Positions 19,419 to 27,611 of a stretch of DNA of 33,455 nucleotides are shown piece after piece (the stretch's first letter is position 1; the number at the start of each line of letters is the position of its first letter). Location: assembly GCA_903843965.1 (NCBI GenBank), contig CAIMRY010000044.1:1-33455 (forward strand), read 5' to 3'. The DNA comes from an uncultured delta proteobacterium (GTDB lineage: Bacteria > Desulfobacterota > Desulfovibrionia > Desulfovibrionales > Desulfovibrionaceae). A model generated the notes under the pieces. The model ran no database searches. It saw only the letters and a list, made by a program, of their open reading frames with translations, and was not told the origin of the DNA. A program made the translations under genes and the position numbers.

Positions 19419-20909
19419 CTATTCCCCGGCAGGCAGGGCCGAGCCGAAGCGTCCATCGAATCCGGAAGACTTGCCGTCCAGCCCCTGGGCAGGGGCCTGC
19501 GGCGCAACGTGCGCCTGGGGCTGCTGGGGCTTCTGGGCCTGGGCGGCCTTGCCCTCCAGCTCTCCGGCCACGAAGAATTCATAGGCCGAGGGCTCCTTGA
19601 AGCCGTCCGTGGGCAGGGTCTGCCTGGCCATGTCCAGCGGCTTCACCAGGTGCGGGGTGACGATGATCACGAGCTCAGTCTCGTTCTTGCGGAACTCGCT
19701 GCTGCGGAACAGCGCGCCGAGCACCGGCAGGTCGCCCAGGCCGGGGAACTTCTTGATGCTCTCGCGCGTGGAGTCCTTGATCAGCCCGGCGATGGCGAAG
19801 CTCTGGCCGCTGGCCAGCTCCACCGTGGTGCTGGCCCGGCGGGTGGTCAGGCCCGGAATCTGCCAGCTGTTGATGGTCACGCCGAGCGAGTAGTCCAGCT
19901 CGGAGACCTCGGGGTTCACCTGGATGCTGATGCGCCCGGACTCCAGCACCACGGGCGTGAAGTTGAGCCCCACGCCGAAGGGCTTGAACTCGATGGCCAC
20001 GGTGCCCAGGGCCTGGGGGATGGGGATGGGGATCTCGCCCCCGGCCAGGAAGCTGGCGCTCTTGCCCGAGAGGCAGATGAGGTTCGGCTCGGCCAGGACC
20101 TTGACCAGCCCGTTGTCCTTGAGGGCGTCGATAAAGGTGGTGAGCGAGTTGCCGCTGCCCAGGTTGGGGCTGACCACCGCGCCCACGTCCTTGGTGGGGG
20201 TCAGCGCGCCTGCGGCATAGGTGGTCAGCCCGCCGAGCATGGAGTGCACGATGTTGCCGCCGCTCATGAGGCTGAAGTTGATGCCGAAGCGCTGGAGCAC
20301 GTTCCTGCTCATCTCGGCCACGCGCACCTCCAGCATGACCTGCTGCACCCCGCCCACGCTGAGGAGGTTCTGGACCTTGCCCGGGGCGAAGGTCTCGGCC
20401 AGGGACAGGGCCGTGGCCAGGCTGGGGGCGCTGGACACGCTGCCGGTCAGGATGATGGTCTTGCCGCTGGTCACCACGCGGATGCCGCGCTCGTTGGGCA
20501 GCACGCTGGCGATCATGCGCTTGAGCTGGGTCTGGTCCGGCGAGACGTCCAGGTCGAACACGGCCATGACGGCGTCGCCCTTGCCCCAAAGGGTCAGGTT
20601 GGTGGCGCCGGGGGCCTTGCCGGTCAGGTACACCTGGCGCGGGGAGAGCAGGAGCACGTCGGCCGTGTCCGGCGCGGCGAGCGAGATGCGCCGGATGTCC
20701 TGGTCGCTGTTGACGATGAGCGAGCGGCCCACGGCCAGCTCCAGGGCCTGCGGGGCCTGGGACACGGTGACGTTCGGCGTGGCCTGGGCCTGCTGCCGGG
20801 GCTGGGCCTGGGCAGGCAGGGCCAGCACCGTCAGGGCCAGGACCGACAGGGTCAGGACAAGGGCCGCCATGCTGGCGAGGACGGTGCAAAGGGCGAGAGC
20901 GGCGCGCAT
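19419..20909 (-). CDS. cpaC: CpaC/RcpA, outer-membrane secretin of the Tad pilus
   Basis: The secretin forms the outer-membrane pore for the Flp pilus. The 496-residue protein has a signal peptide ending near ALPAQA and a BON-like/pilus N-terminal region with SLIVNSDQDIRRISLAAPD. The secretin core follows, with VQQVMLEVRVAEMSRNVLQR, LAEPNLICLSGKSASFLAGGE, VGLNFTPVV and FPGLGDLPVLGALFRSSEF, then ELVIIVTPHLV. A Gln/Ala-rich tail follows. The signal peptide contains three 15-bp units (20818-20862). It is 16 nt downstream of cpaB. Confidence 0.95.
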   Translation of the reverse strand: MRAALALCTVLASMAALVLTLSVLALTVLALPAQAQPRQQAQATPNVTVSQAPQALELAVGRSLIVNSDQDIRRISLAAPDTADVLLLSPRQVYLTGKAPGATNLTLWGKGDAVMAVFDLDVSPDQTQLKRMIASVLPNERGIRVVTSGKTIILTGSVSSAPSLATALSLAETFAPGKVQNLLSVGGVQQVMLEVRVAEMSRNVLQRFGINFSLMSGGNIVHSMLGGLTTYAAGALTPTKDVGAVVSPNLGSGNSLTTFIDALKDNGLVKVLAEPNLICLSGKSASFLAGGEIPIPIPQALGTVAIEFKPFGVGLNFTPVVLESGRISIQVNPEVSELDYSLGVTINSWQIPGLTTRRASTTVELASGQSFAIAGLIKDSTRESIKKFPGLGDLPVLGALFRSSEFRKNETELVIIVTPHLVKPLDMARQTLPTDGFKEPSAYEFFVAGELEGKAAQAQKPQQPQAHVAPQAPAQGLDGKSSGFDGRFGSALPAGE

Positions 20910-20925
20910 GGTGGACCTGCCTTGG

Positions 20926-21735
20926 TTAGAACGTCACCTGGCTGCGCTTGGAGCCGGTGATGATTTCAACAGCGTTGCCCGGGCCATGTCCTGCGCGGGA
21001 CACGCGCGCGGTGCGGTAGGAGGCCAGGGCGGTCTTGGCGTCCGCGCCCTCGGTGAACACGGTTTCCGTGTCTGAGGCGTTGCGCAGGGCAAAGTGCAGG
21101 GTGCCCTGGGTGGAGGCCAGGGCGACCTTTTCGCTCTCCTGCGGGGTCAGCTCCAGGGTGTAGATGTCCGCATGCTGCCCGCCCTCCTCCTGCTCGCCTG
21201 TCATCTGGGACCCGGCGGCCAGCACGGGCACGTTCTCCAGCACCACCTTGGTCATGGTCTTGGAGTTCTTGTCGCCCACGGGCAGGGTCACCAGCACGTC
21301 GACCATGTTGCCGGGGCGGATCAGGCCCGCCAGGCCCATGACCTTGTTGCCCTTGACCGCCATGGCCCGCTTGCCCGGGGTGATGACCGCGCTGATGCCG
21401 CCCGCCGCCGCCTCGCCCGCCAGGCGCGAGGGCGTGAGCGGCTCGTTGGCGGACATGCCCGAGGCCAGGATGCGGCCCTCAACCTCCTGGACCGTGGCAT
21501 AGTGCTGGGCGGGCAGCATGGTCTCCGGGTAGTTCTGGATGCGCAGCATGCCCGGCGCCAGCCGCGCGCCAGCGGGCAGCTCGCGCGCCGCCACCACCAG
21601 CGGCGCGGTGCGTGCCTGCTGGCCGCGACCGGCTGTGGTCTTGGCCTGCATCCATTGGAAGACGAGGATGCCCGCGCACAGCGCGAGCAACAGGGCCAGA
21701 CCCAGTTGGACCATGGACTTGAGCGAGCCGTTCAT
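20926..21735 (-). CDS. cpaB: CpaB/RcpC, Flp pilus assembly protein
   Basis: CpaB/RcpC is a periplasmic Tad component with an SAF domain, thought to help the secretin or to modify Flp. The 269-residue protein has one N-terminal membrane helix (LGLALLLALCAGILVFQWM). The SAF-type segment follows, with PLVVAARELPAGARLAPGML and the typical AVKGNKVMGLAGLIRPGNMVDVLVT, then a C-terminal region with ELTPQESEKVALASTQGTLHFALRN. It is 9 nt downstream of tadV. Confidence 0.92.
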   Translation of the reverse strand: MNGSLKSMVQLGLALLLALCAGILVFQWMQAKTTAGRGQQARTAPLVVAARELPAGARLAPGMLRIQNYPETMLPAQHYATVQEVEGRILASGMSANEPLTPSRLAGEAAAGGISAVITPGKRAMAVKGNKVMGLAGLIRPGNMVDVLVTLPVGDKNSKTMTKVVLENVPVLAAGSQMTGEQEEGGQHADIYTLELTPQESEKVALASTQGTLHFALRNASDTETVFTEGADAKTALASYRTARVSRAGHGPGNAVEIITGSKRSQVTF

Positions 21736-21744
21736 GGCGGCCCC

Positions 21745-22287
21745 CTACTCCACCAGCCAGCCGGAGTTGAGCACCGTGACCGTCATGGCGGCCACAGTGC
21801 CCAGAGCGATGGCCAGGCCGTAGCACAGCTTCGGCAGGCCCACGCTCTCCGCAGCGGGCTGGTAGTAAAATTCGCCCGTGGCGCACACCGCACACAGGGC
21901 CGCGCGCAGGCGCAAAAGCACGCCGTGCAGAACGTTGCGCCGCCGCGCCAACACCACCAGGGCGTACACGCCGCCAGCCAGGCTGGTCAGCAGAAAGGCC
22001 ACCAGCACCAGCTGCGGGCCGATCCAGGCGCCCACGGCGGCCAGGAGCTTGACGTCGCCCCCGCCCATGACCCGCAGCAGAAACGGCGCGAACATGAGGC
22101 CAAAGCCCAGGCCCAGACCGGCGAGACTAAACCAGAGGCCCTGCGGCCCCCGGATCAGCAGGTGGTAGGCGAGGGCCGTCAAGGCGGTGGGGAAGGTGAG
22201 GAGATTGGGGATGCGCTGGCTGCGCAGGTCGATGACGGTGGCGACGGTCAGGGAGAGGACAACGGTGGCGAAGATGATGGGGTCCAT
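21745..22287 (-). CDS. tadV: TadV/CpaA, prepilin peptidase
   Basis: This A24-type aspartic peptidase cleaves the leaders of Flp and the TadE/TadG pseudopilins. The 180-residue protein has about five or six membrane segments and both catalytic aspartates: Asp20 in VIDLRSQRIPN and Asp78 in GGGDVKLLAA. There is no methylase domain, as usual for TadV. AGGGAG precedes ATG 22287. It is separated from flp by 160 nt holding a strong hairpin. Confidence 0.93.
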   Translation of the reverse strand: MDPIIFATVVLSLTVATVIDLRSQRIPNLLTFPTALTALAYHLLIRGPQGLWFSLAGLGLGFGLMFAPFLLRVMGGGDVKLLAAVGAWIGPQLVLVAFLLTSLAGGVYALVVLARRRNVLHGVLLRLRAALCAVCATGEFYYQPAAESVGLPKLCYGLAIALGTVAAMTVTVLNSGWLVE

Positions 22288-22327
22288 GGGGCGCTCCCTG
22301 CTGTGCTGTTGCGGTGGGGCCTAGGGC

Positions 22328-22369
22328 CCGGACGGGGCCGTGGCGCTCGTTCCCACGCACCCCGTCCGG
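22328..22369 (-). terminator. strong hairpin between flp and tadV, possible attenuator
   Basis: CCGGACGGGG (22328-22337) pairs perfectly with CCCCGTCCGG (22360-22369), and inside it CGTGG (22339-22343) pairs with CCACG (22353-22357). No T-run follows in the direction of transcription. Placed right after the pilin gene, it is likely to stabilise flp mRNA or reduce read-through into the machinery genes. Confidence 0.6.
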
Positions 22370-22447
22370 TTCCGGCGGTCGGCCCGCCTGCTCTGCCTCG
22401 TGCTCTGCATTGCCTTGACCCTGTGCGCGACGTGCTGTCGTGCAGCT

Positions 22448-22612
22448 TTACGGCATGGCGTTGGTGATGGTGGCGAAGGTGCCCGAGACCTTGGTGCCCA
22501 GGGCGGTGACAGCGCCGACGATGACGGCGGCGATCAGGGACGCGATCAGTCCATACTCAAGGGCGGTGGCGCCTTCCTCGTCACGGGTCAGCTGCAGCAG
22601 TCTGGTCAACAT
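22448..22612 (-). CDS. flp: Flp pilin, major subunit
   Basis: This 54-residue gene encodes the pilus subunit. The product begins MLTRLLQLTRDEEG, then ATALEYGLIASLIAAVIVGA. TadV should cut after Gly14, leaving ATALEY with Glu at +5 and the Tyr typical of Flp pilins, followed by a hydrophobic helix. AGGAG sits 6 nt before the ATG. It is the first gene behind the sigma-54 promoter, which fits its need for high expression. Confidence 0.95.
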   Translation of the reverse strand: MLTRLLQLTRDEEGATALEYGLIASLIAAVIVGAVTALGTKVSGTFATITNAMP

Positions 22613-22679
22613 GGCGTTCTCCTGGGGTTTGTGGTTTGGCTTCAGTTCCGTTCATTCCGTCGAATCATGCTTCTGCTTG

Positions 22680-22695
22680 AGCAACCAACGTGCCA
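22680..22695 (-). promoter_or_regulatory. sigma-54 promoter of flp and the tad operon
   Basis: On the minus strand the sequence is TGGCAC, five bases (GTTGG), then TTGCT, a full match to the -24/-12 consensus with correct spacing. Transcription would start near 22669, leaving a leader of about 57 nt before flp. The gene just upstream encodes a sigma-54 activator. Confidence 0.9.
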
Positions 22696-22817
22696 GCTTT
22701 GGGCGCGGGCGGAAGCCGCACCCTTGCCTTCGGTTTTTGTGCTGAGATGGTGGCTGGTTGGGGGCGAAGATTCTTTGCTGGACGTGCGTTCTTTGTGGGC
22801 TGGCAGGGTCATGTCAA

Positions 22818-22832
22818 TCCATAATTAATGGA
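22818..22832. promoter_or_regulatory. activator-site dyad 1 (TCCA-N7-TGGA)
   Basis: ATCCATAATTAATGGAT (22817-22833) is a dyad with 6-bp perfect arms, about 125-140 bp upstream of the sigma-54 promoter. It nearly matches the dyad at 22930-22944. This is the usual position for an enhancer bound by an NtrC-type regulator. Confidence 0.7.
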
Positions 22833-22879
22833 TCAGCTGCGCCTGTGTGCGGATTTCACAACGCCGCACCAAGCCAATG

Positions 22880-22895
22880 CCCACACTCAATGTGC
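22880..22895. promoter_or_regulatory. possible weak third activator site
   Basis: CCCACACTCAATGTGC matches the dyad at 22930 in 11 of 16 positions and has its own CACA/TGTG symmetry. It lies between the two clear dyads. Confidence 0.3.
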
Positions 22896-22929
22896 AAAAC
22901 ATCGTGGTTTTGTAGCGATTCTCTTGAAA

Positions 22930-22944
22930 TCCACATTTAATGGA
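22930..22944. promoter_or_regulatory. activator-site dyad 2 (TCCA-N7-TGGA)
   Basis: TCCACATTTAATGGA shares its arms and most of its centre with dyad 1, 112 bp away. Together they look like paired enhancer sites. The whole 22613-22994 region is AT-rich compared with the genes and holds no gene I can support. Confidence 0.7.
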
Positions 22945-22994
22945 CTATTCGCGCAGAGAATGCTCTTTCTCCACAAATAGTTGATGGGAAATTT

Positions 22995-24401
<1,407 letters not shown>

Positions 24402-24455
24402 GGCTGCGGTCCTCCGGGTGCGACTTCAGAATTAGTGGAGTCTACACGAGGCACG

Positions 24456-24496
24456 GGCAAAAGCAAAGCGGCCCGCCAGTTCCCCGGCGAGCCGCT
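24456..24496 (-). terminator. terminator of the oxidoreductase gene
   Basis: On the minus strand AGCGGC (24496-24491) pairs with GCCGCT (24472-24467), and CGCC/GGCG extends the stem past one mismatch. A T-rich stretch (TTTGCTTTTG) follows. It separates the oxidoreductase from the downstream response regulator. Confidence 0.75.
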
Positions 24497-24522
24497 GCAA
24501 GCGTCACAAAAACTTCCTGCCC

Positions 24523-25464
24523 CTACGGCTTGCAGCCGTCCTCGCCGCAGGCGAAGATGCGCTCGATGACCTTCAAGACCTCCAGCCCGTCCTCGCCGCT
24601 GATGGGCACCGGGGTCTTCTCGCGCACGGCCTTGAGGAACTGCGTCAGCTCCTCCTTCACCGGCTCGCGGTAGACCATGGGCCACTCGCGCACGGAGTAG
24701 CTCTTGTCGTAGGTGGAGAACTGGCTGTATTCCTTCACGTCCTGGGTCACCAGGTCGGCGGCGATGAACTTGGTCTTGGCCGCCACGCGGATCTTGCGCG
24801 ACTTGTACGGCGTGACCCAGTTGGTGTTCACGTTGGCCAGAACCCCGTTCTCCATCTGCGCGGTGATCAGCGCGTTGTCCTCGTGCCCGCCGGTGCTCGA
24901 GGTCATCACGGCGTACACGTCCTTGAACTCCGAGCCGGTCAGAAAGCGGATCAGGTCGATGTCGTGCGAGCCCAGGTCGCGGATGACGCCCACGTCCTGG
25001 ATGCGCGGCGGGTACGGCCCCACCCGCTCGATCTGGATGGAGATCACGTCGCCCGTCTCGCCCACCAGCTCCTTCACGCGCTGCACCGCCGGGTTGAAGC
25101 GCTCGATGTGCCCGACCATGAGCGACACGCCCTTGGCCCTGGCTGCGGCCACCAGCTCCGCGCCCTCCGCCGAGGTGGCGGCCAGCGGCTTTTCGATGAG
25201 CAGCGACGCGCCGCTGGCGATGACCTTGAGCCCGACCTCATGGTGCAGGCTGGTCGGCACGCACACGCTCACCGCGTCCAGGCCCTGCCGCAGCAGTTCG
25301 TCCAGGTTGGTGAACGTGGCCACGCCAAAGCGCGCGGCAACCTCATCCAGGGTGGCCTGGTCCGTGTCGACCACGCCCATGACCTTGACTCCGTGCATCT
25401 CGCTGTAATTGCGCAGGTGCACTTTCCCCATCCAACCCAGGCCGATGACGCCAACGTTCAGCAT
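24523..25464 (-). CDS. Gfo/Idh/MocA-family NAD(P)-dependent sugar oxidoreductase
   Basis: The 313-residue protein has an N-terminal Rossmann fold with GVIGLGWMG at 5-13, then EKPLA (91-95) with the family's catalytic-region lysine, HIERFNPA (119-126), and RDLGSHDIDLIRFL with His167. These fit the dehydrogenases that oxidise sugar hydroxyls, such as the WlbA or GnnA types acting on UDP-sugars. It is divergent from lpxB across 171 nt. As GnnA works on the lipid A precursor and gnnA lies by lpx genes in some bacteria, a lipid A role is possible, but no aminotransferase (gnnB) is seen here. Start 25464 has GGAG 8 nt upstream; the longer open frame is rejected. Confidence 0.85.
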   Translation of the reverse strand: MLNVGVIGLGWMGKVHLRNYSEMHGVKVMGVVDTDQATLDEVAARFGVATFTNLDELLRQGLDAVSVCVPTSLHHEVGLKVIASGASLLIEKPLAATSAEGAELVAAARAKGVSLMVGHIERFNPAVQRVKELVGETGDVISIQIERVGPYPPRIQDVGVIRDLGSHDIDLIRFLTGSEFKDVYAVMTSSTGGHEDNALITAQMENGVLANVNTNWVTPYKSRKIRVAAKTKFIAADLVTQDVKEYSQFSTYDKSYSVREWPMVYREPVKEELTQFLKAVREKTPVPISGEDGLEVLKVIERIFACGEDGCKP

Positions 25465-25581
25465 GTTCGCACTCCAGTTTCGCGTGTGACGCCCGGCATT
25501 GGCGCGGGCAACGGGATTCCTACATGCTCCGCCCCGGCAATGCAACCCGCGCCAGCTCTCCCCGCCCCGCCCGTCTGCCCG

Positions 25582-25607
25582 GCACCCTTGCCGCGCACCC
25601 TTGCCGC
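25582..25607. repeat. 13-bp tandem duplication upstream of lpxB
   Basis: GCACCCTTGCCGC occurs twice in a row (25582-25594 and 25595-25607), 28 nt before the lpxB start. It may affect the lpxB leader or promoter. No ribosome site is visible nearby. Confidence 0.7.
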
Positions 25608-25635
25608 GTCGACCAATTCACGCTACTTCTGCCGC

Positions 25636-26775
25636 ATGAACACACACCCCATCTGGATCAGCGCGGGCGAGGCCTCCGGCGACATCCACGCGGCCTCCCT
25701 GCTCGCGGCCCTGCGCGCCATTGACCCCGGCTTGCCTGCCCTGGGCATGGGCGGCCCGGCCCTTGAGGCCGCAGGCTGCAACCTGCGCTTCCCCATGCGC
25801 CTGATCTCCCTCGTCGGCCTGACCGAGGTGCTCTCCGGCCTGCCGCGCATTCTGCGGCTGCTGGGCGAGGTCAAGCGTGCTCTCGTGGCCGCCAAACCGC
25901 GCGCGCTCATCCTCATCGACTGCCCGGACTTCCACTTCCGCGTGGCGCGCATGGCCAAAAAGCTCGGCATTCCGGTGTACTACTACGTCAGCCCGCAGGT
26001 CTGGGCCTGGCGCAGCGGCCGGGTGGAGTTTCTGCGCCGGTTCACGCGCCGGGTGCTGTGCATCCTGCCCTTTGAAAAGGACTTTTACGCCAGCTGCGGC
26101 ATGGCTGTGGACTACGTGGGCCACCCGCTCATGGACCAGATGCCGCTTGAAGAGCTGGACGCCCTTGCGCCCGACCCGAACCTGCTGGGCCTGTTGCCCG
26201 GCAGCCGCCGCAAGGAAGTCTCTGCGCTGCTGCCGGAGTTCGCCAAGACCGCGCTGCTGCTGCGCCGCGATCTGCCGGACCTGCGCGTGGCCCTGGCCCG
26301 CGCGCCCGGACTGGACCTGGAGTACCTGCGCTCGTTTTTGCCGCCCGAGCTGACGACGACAATGCCTGTGGAATTTTACGAGCCCGAAGACCGCTACCGC
26401 ATGATGCGCATGAGCCGCGCGCTGCTGGCGGCCAGCGGCACGGTGACGCTGGAGGCCGCGCTCATCGGCACGCCGCTGGTCATGTCCTACCGCTTCTCGG
26501 CCCTGAGCTACGCCATCGGCAAGATGGTGGTGCGGGTCAAGTTCGGCAGTTTGCCGAACCTCATCCTGGACCGCGAGGTCTACCCGGAGCTGATCCAGGA
26601 CAAGGCCAGGGCCGAAATCTTTGCCGAGCGCCTGCGGCCCTGGCTTACTGATGAAGTCGCCCTGGCTGCGGCGCGGGCGGACCTGGCCGGACTGCGGGCC
26701 AAGGTGGGCGGCCCTGGAGCAGCGGGCCGCGCGGCGGAAATCATCCTGAACGACCTGCGCGCCCTGGGGCGCTAG
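25636..26775 (+). CDS. lpxB: LpxB, lipid-A-disaccharide synthase
   Basis: LpxB joins UDP-2,3-diacylglucosamine and lipid X to form the lipid A disaccharide at the inner membrane. The 379-residue protein, a usual size, has the GT19 signatures ISAGEASGDIHAA at the start, LIDCPDFHFRVA, VYYYVSPQVWAWRSGR, VDYVGHPLMD, LLPGSRRKEV and AASGTVTLEAALIGTP. ATG 25636 begins the conserved N-terminus, but no Shine-Dalgarno motif precedes it; the long upstream open frame is not conserved-looking. Two small genes follow closely. Confidence 0.95.
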   Translation: MNTHPIWISAGEASGDIHAASLLAALRAIDPGLPALGMGGPALEAAGCNLRFPMRLISLVGLTEVLSGLPRILRLLGEVKRALVAAKPRALILIDCPDFHFRVARMAKKLGIPVYYYVSPQVWAWRSGRVEFLRRFTRRVLCILPFEKDFYASCGMAVDYVGHPLMDQMPLEELDALAPDPNLLGLLPGSRRKEVSALLPEFAKTALLLRRDLPDLRVALARAPGLDLEYLRSFLPPELTTTMPVEFYEPEDRYRMMRMSRALLAASGTVTLEAALIGTPLVMSYRFSALSYAIGKMVVRVKFGSLPNLILDREVYPELIQDKARAEIFAERLRPWLTDEVALAAARADLAGLRAKVGGPGAAGRAAEIILNDLRALGR

Positions 26776-26784
26776 AAGGAAAAC

Positions 26785-27108
26785 ATGGAAGCAGTGCGCG
26801 TGTATGCGGACATCCACGGGCTCTCGCCCGAGGCCTTTGCGGAGATCCGCCAGTCCATGCCCTTTGACCAGGTGGTCTACAAAGACCGCATCCTGGCCGT
26901 GGACTTCGAGGGCCACTACATCGAAGTGGAGCCGTTTCTGGAGGCTGTGGCCCGGCTGATGGACGCCGACGGCTGGGGCAAGCTCGACTACATCGACCAG
27001 ATCGACTACGCGCTCACGCGCTATGTCATCACAAAGGGCTCGTACACGACCAAGGAGGTCCTGGTCGACAACGTGGTGGAAGGAATGAACCAGGAGGCGG
27101 GGGTATAA
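26785..27108 (+). CDS. small acidic protein of unknown function
   Basis: This 107-residue protein is not recognised. It is acidic, has no signal or membrane segment, and contains VYADIHGLSPEAFAEIRQSM and GWGKLDYIDQIDYALTRYVI. AAGGA lies 5-6 nt before the ATG, 9 nt after the lpxB stop, and its TAA overlaps the next start (TAATG). Its tight position between lpxB and the YccF gene suggests cotranscription and perhaps an envelope-linked role. Confidence 0.75.
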   Translation: MEAVRVYADIHGLSPEAFAEIRQSMPFDQVVYKDRILAVDFEGHYIEVEPFLEAVARLMDADGWGKLDYIDQIDYALTRYVITKGSYTTKEVLVDNVVEGMNQEAGV

Positions 27109-27506
27109 TGACTGTGCTCGGCAATCTCATCTGGATCATTTTCGGCGGGCTGGTCATGGGCCTGGGCTGGTACCTCCTGGGCCTGCTCATGTTCGTGTCG
27201 ATCATCGGCATCCCCTGGGGCCGGGCCTGCTTCATGCTTGGGAACTTCTGCCTGTGGCCCTTTGGCCGGGAGATCGTGAACCGCCGGGACGTCACCGGCC
27301 ACGACGACATCGGCACCGGGCCGTGGGGCTTTGTGGGCAACGTCATCTGGTTCTGCTGCGGCGGCTTTCTGCTGGCGCTGGGCCACTTGGCCTCGGCCCT
27401 GCTCTGCTTTGTCACCATCATCGGCATCCCCTTCGGCCTGCAGCATCTGAAGCTTGTGGGAGCGAGCATGGCGCCCATCGGGAAGATGGTGGTGGAGAGG
27501 GGGTAA
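27108..27506 (+). CDS. YccF-domain inner-membrane protein
   Basis: This 132-residue protein has two similar halves, each with a membrane region: NLIWIIFGGLVMGLGWYLLG...IIGIPWGRACFML, and NVIWFCCGGFLLALGHLA...IIGIPFGLQHLKL. The repeated NxIW...GG and IIGIP(W/F)G motifs are the YccF (DUF307) signature. Function is unknown; homologues lie in the inner membrane. It overlaps the preceding gene by one base and ends the lpxB unit. Confidence 0.85.
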   Translation: MTVLGNLIWIIFGGLVMGLGWYLLGLLMFVSIIGIPWGRACFMLGNFCLWPFGREIVNRRDVTGHDDIGTGPWGFVGNVIWFCCGGFLLALGHLASALLCFVTIIGIPFGLQHLKLVGASMAPIGKMVVERG

Positions 27507-27524
27507 AGGGCGGGACACATTAAG

Positions 27525-27554
27525 TTGCTACTATTTCCATAGCAATCCTATACT
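27525..27554 (+). promoter_or_regulatory. sigma-70-like promoter of the AT-rich orphan gene, with dyad
   Basis: TTGCTA (27525-27530), an 18-bp spacer and TATACT (27549-27554) make a fair promoter, with a start near 27561. TTGCTA also forms an inverted repeat with TAGCAA at 27540-27545, overlapping the -35 and spacer, so a repressor site is possible. Confidence 0.55.
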
Positions 27555-27611
27555 TTTAAGCAAACTCGACGAAATTCAACATATGCCTTCGCGAAGACAG
27601 GGGGAGAAAGC

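Noticed and set aside
22340-22940. Plus-strand open frames across the flp control region
   Set aside because: They cover the pilin gene, the sigma-54 promoter and the activator dyads and show no family pattern.
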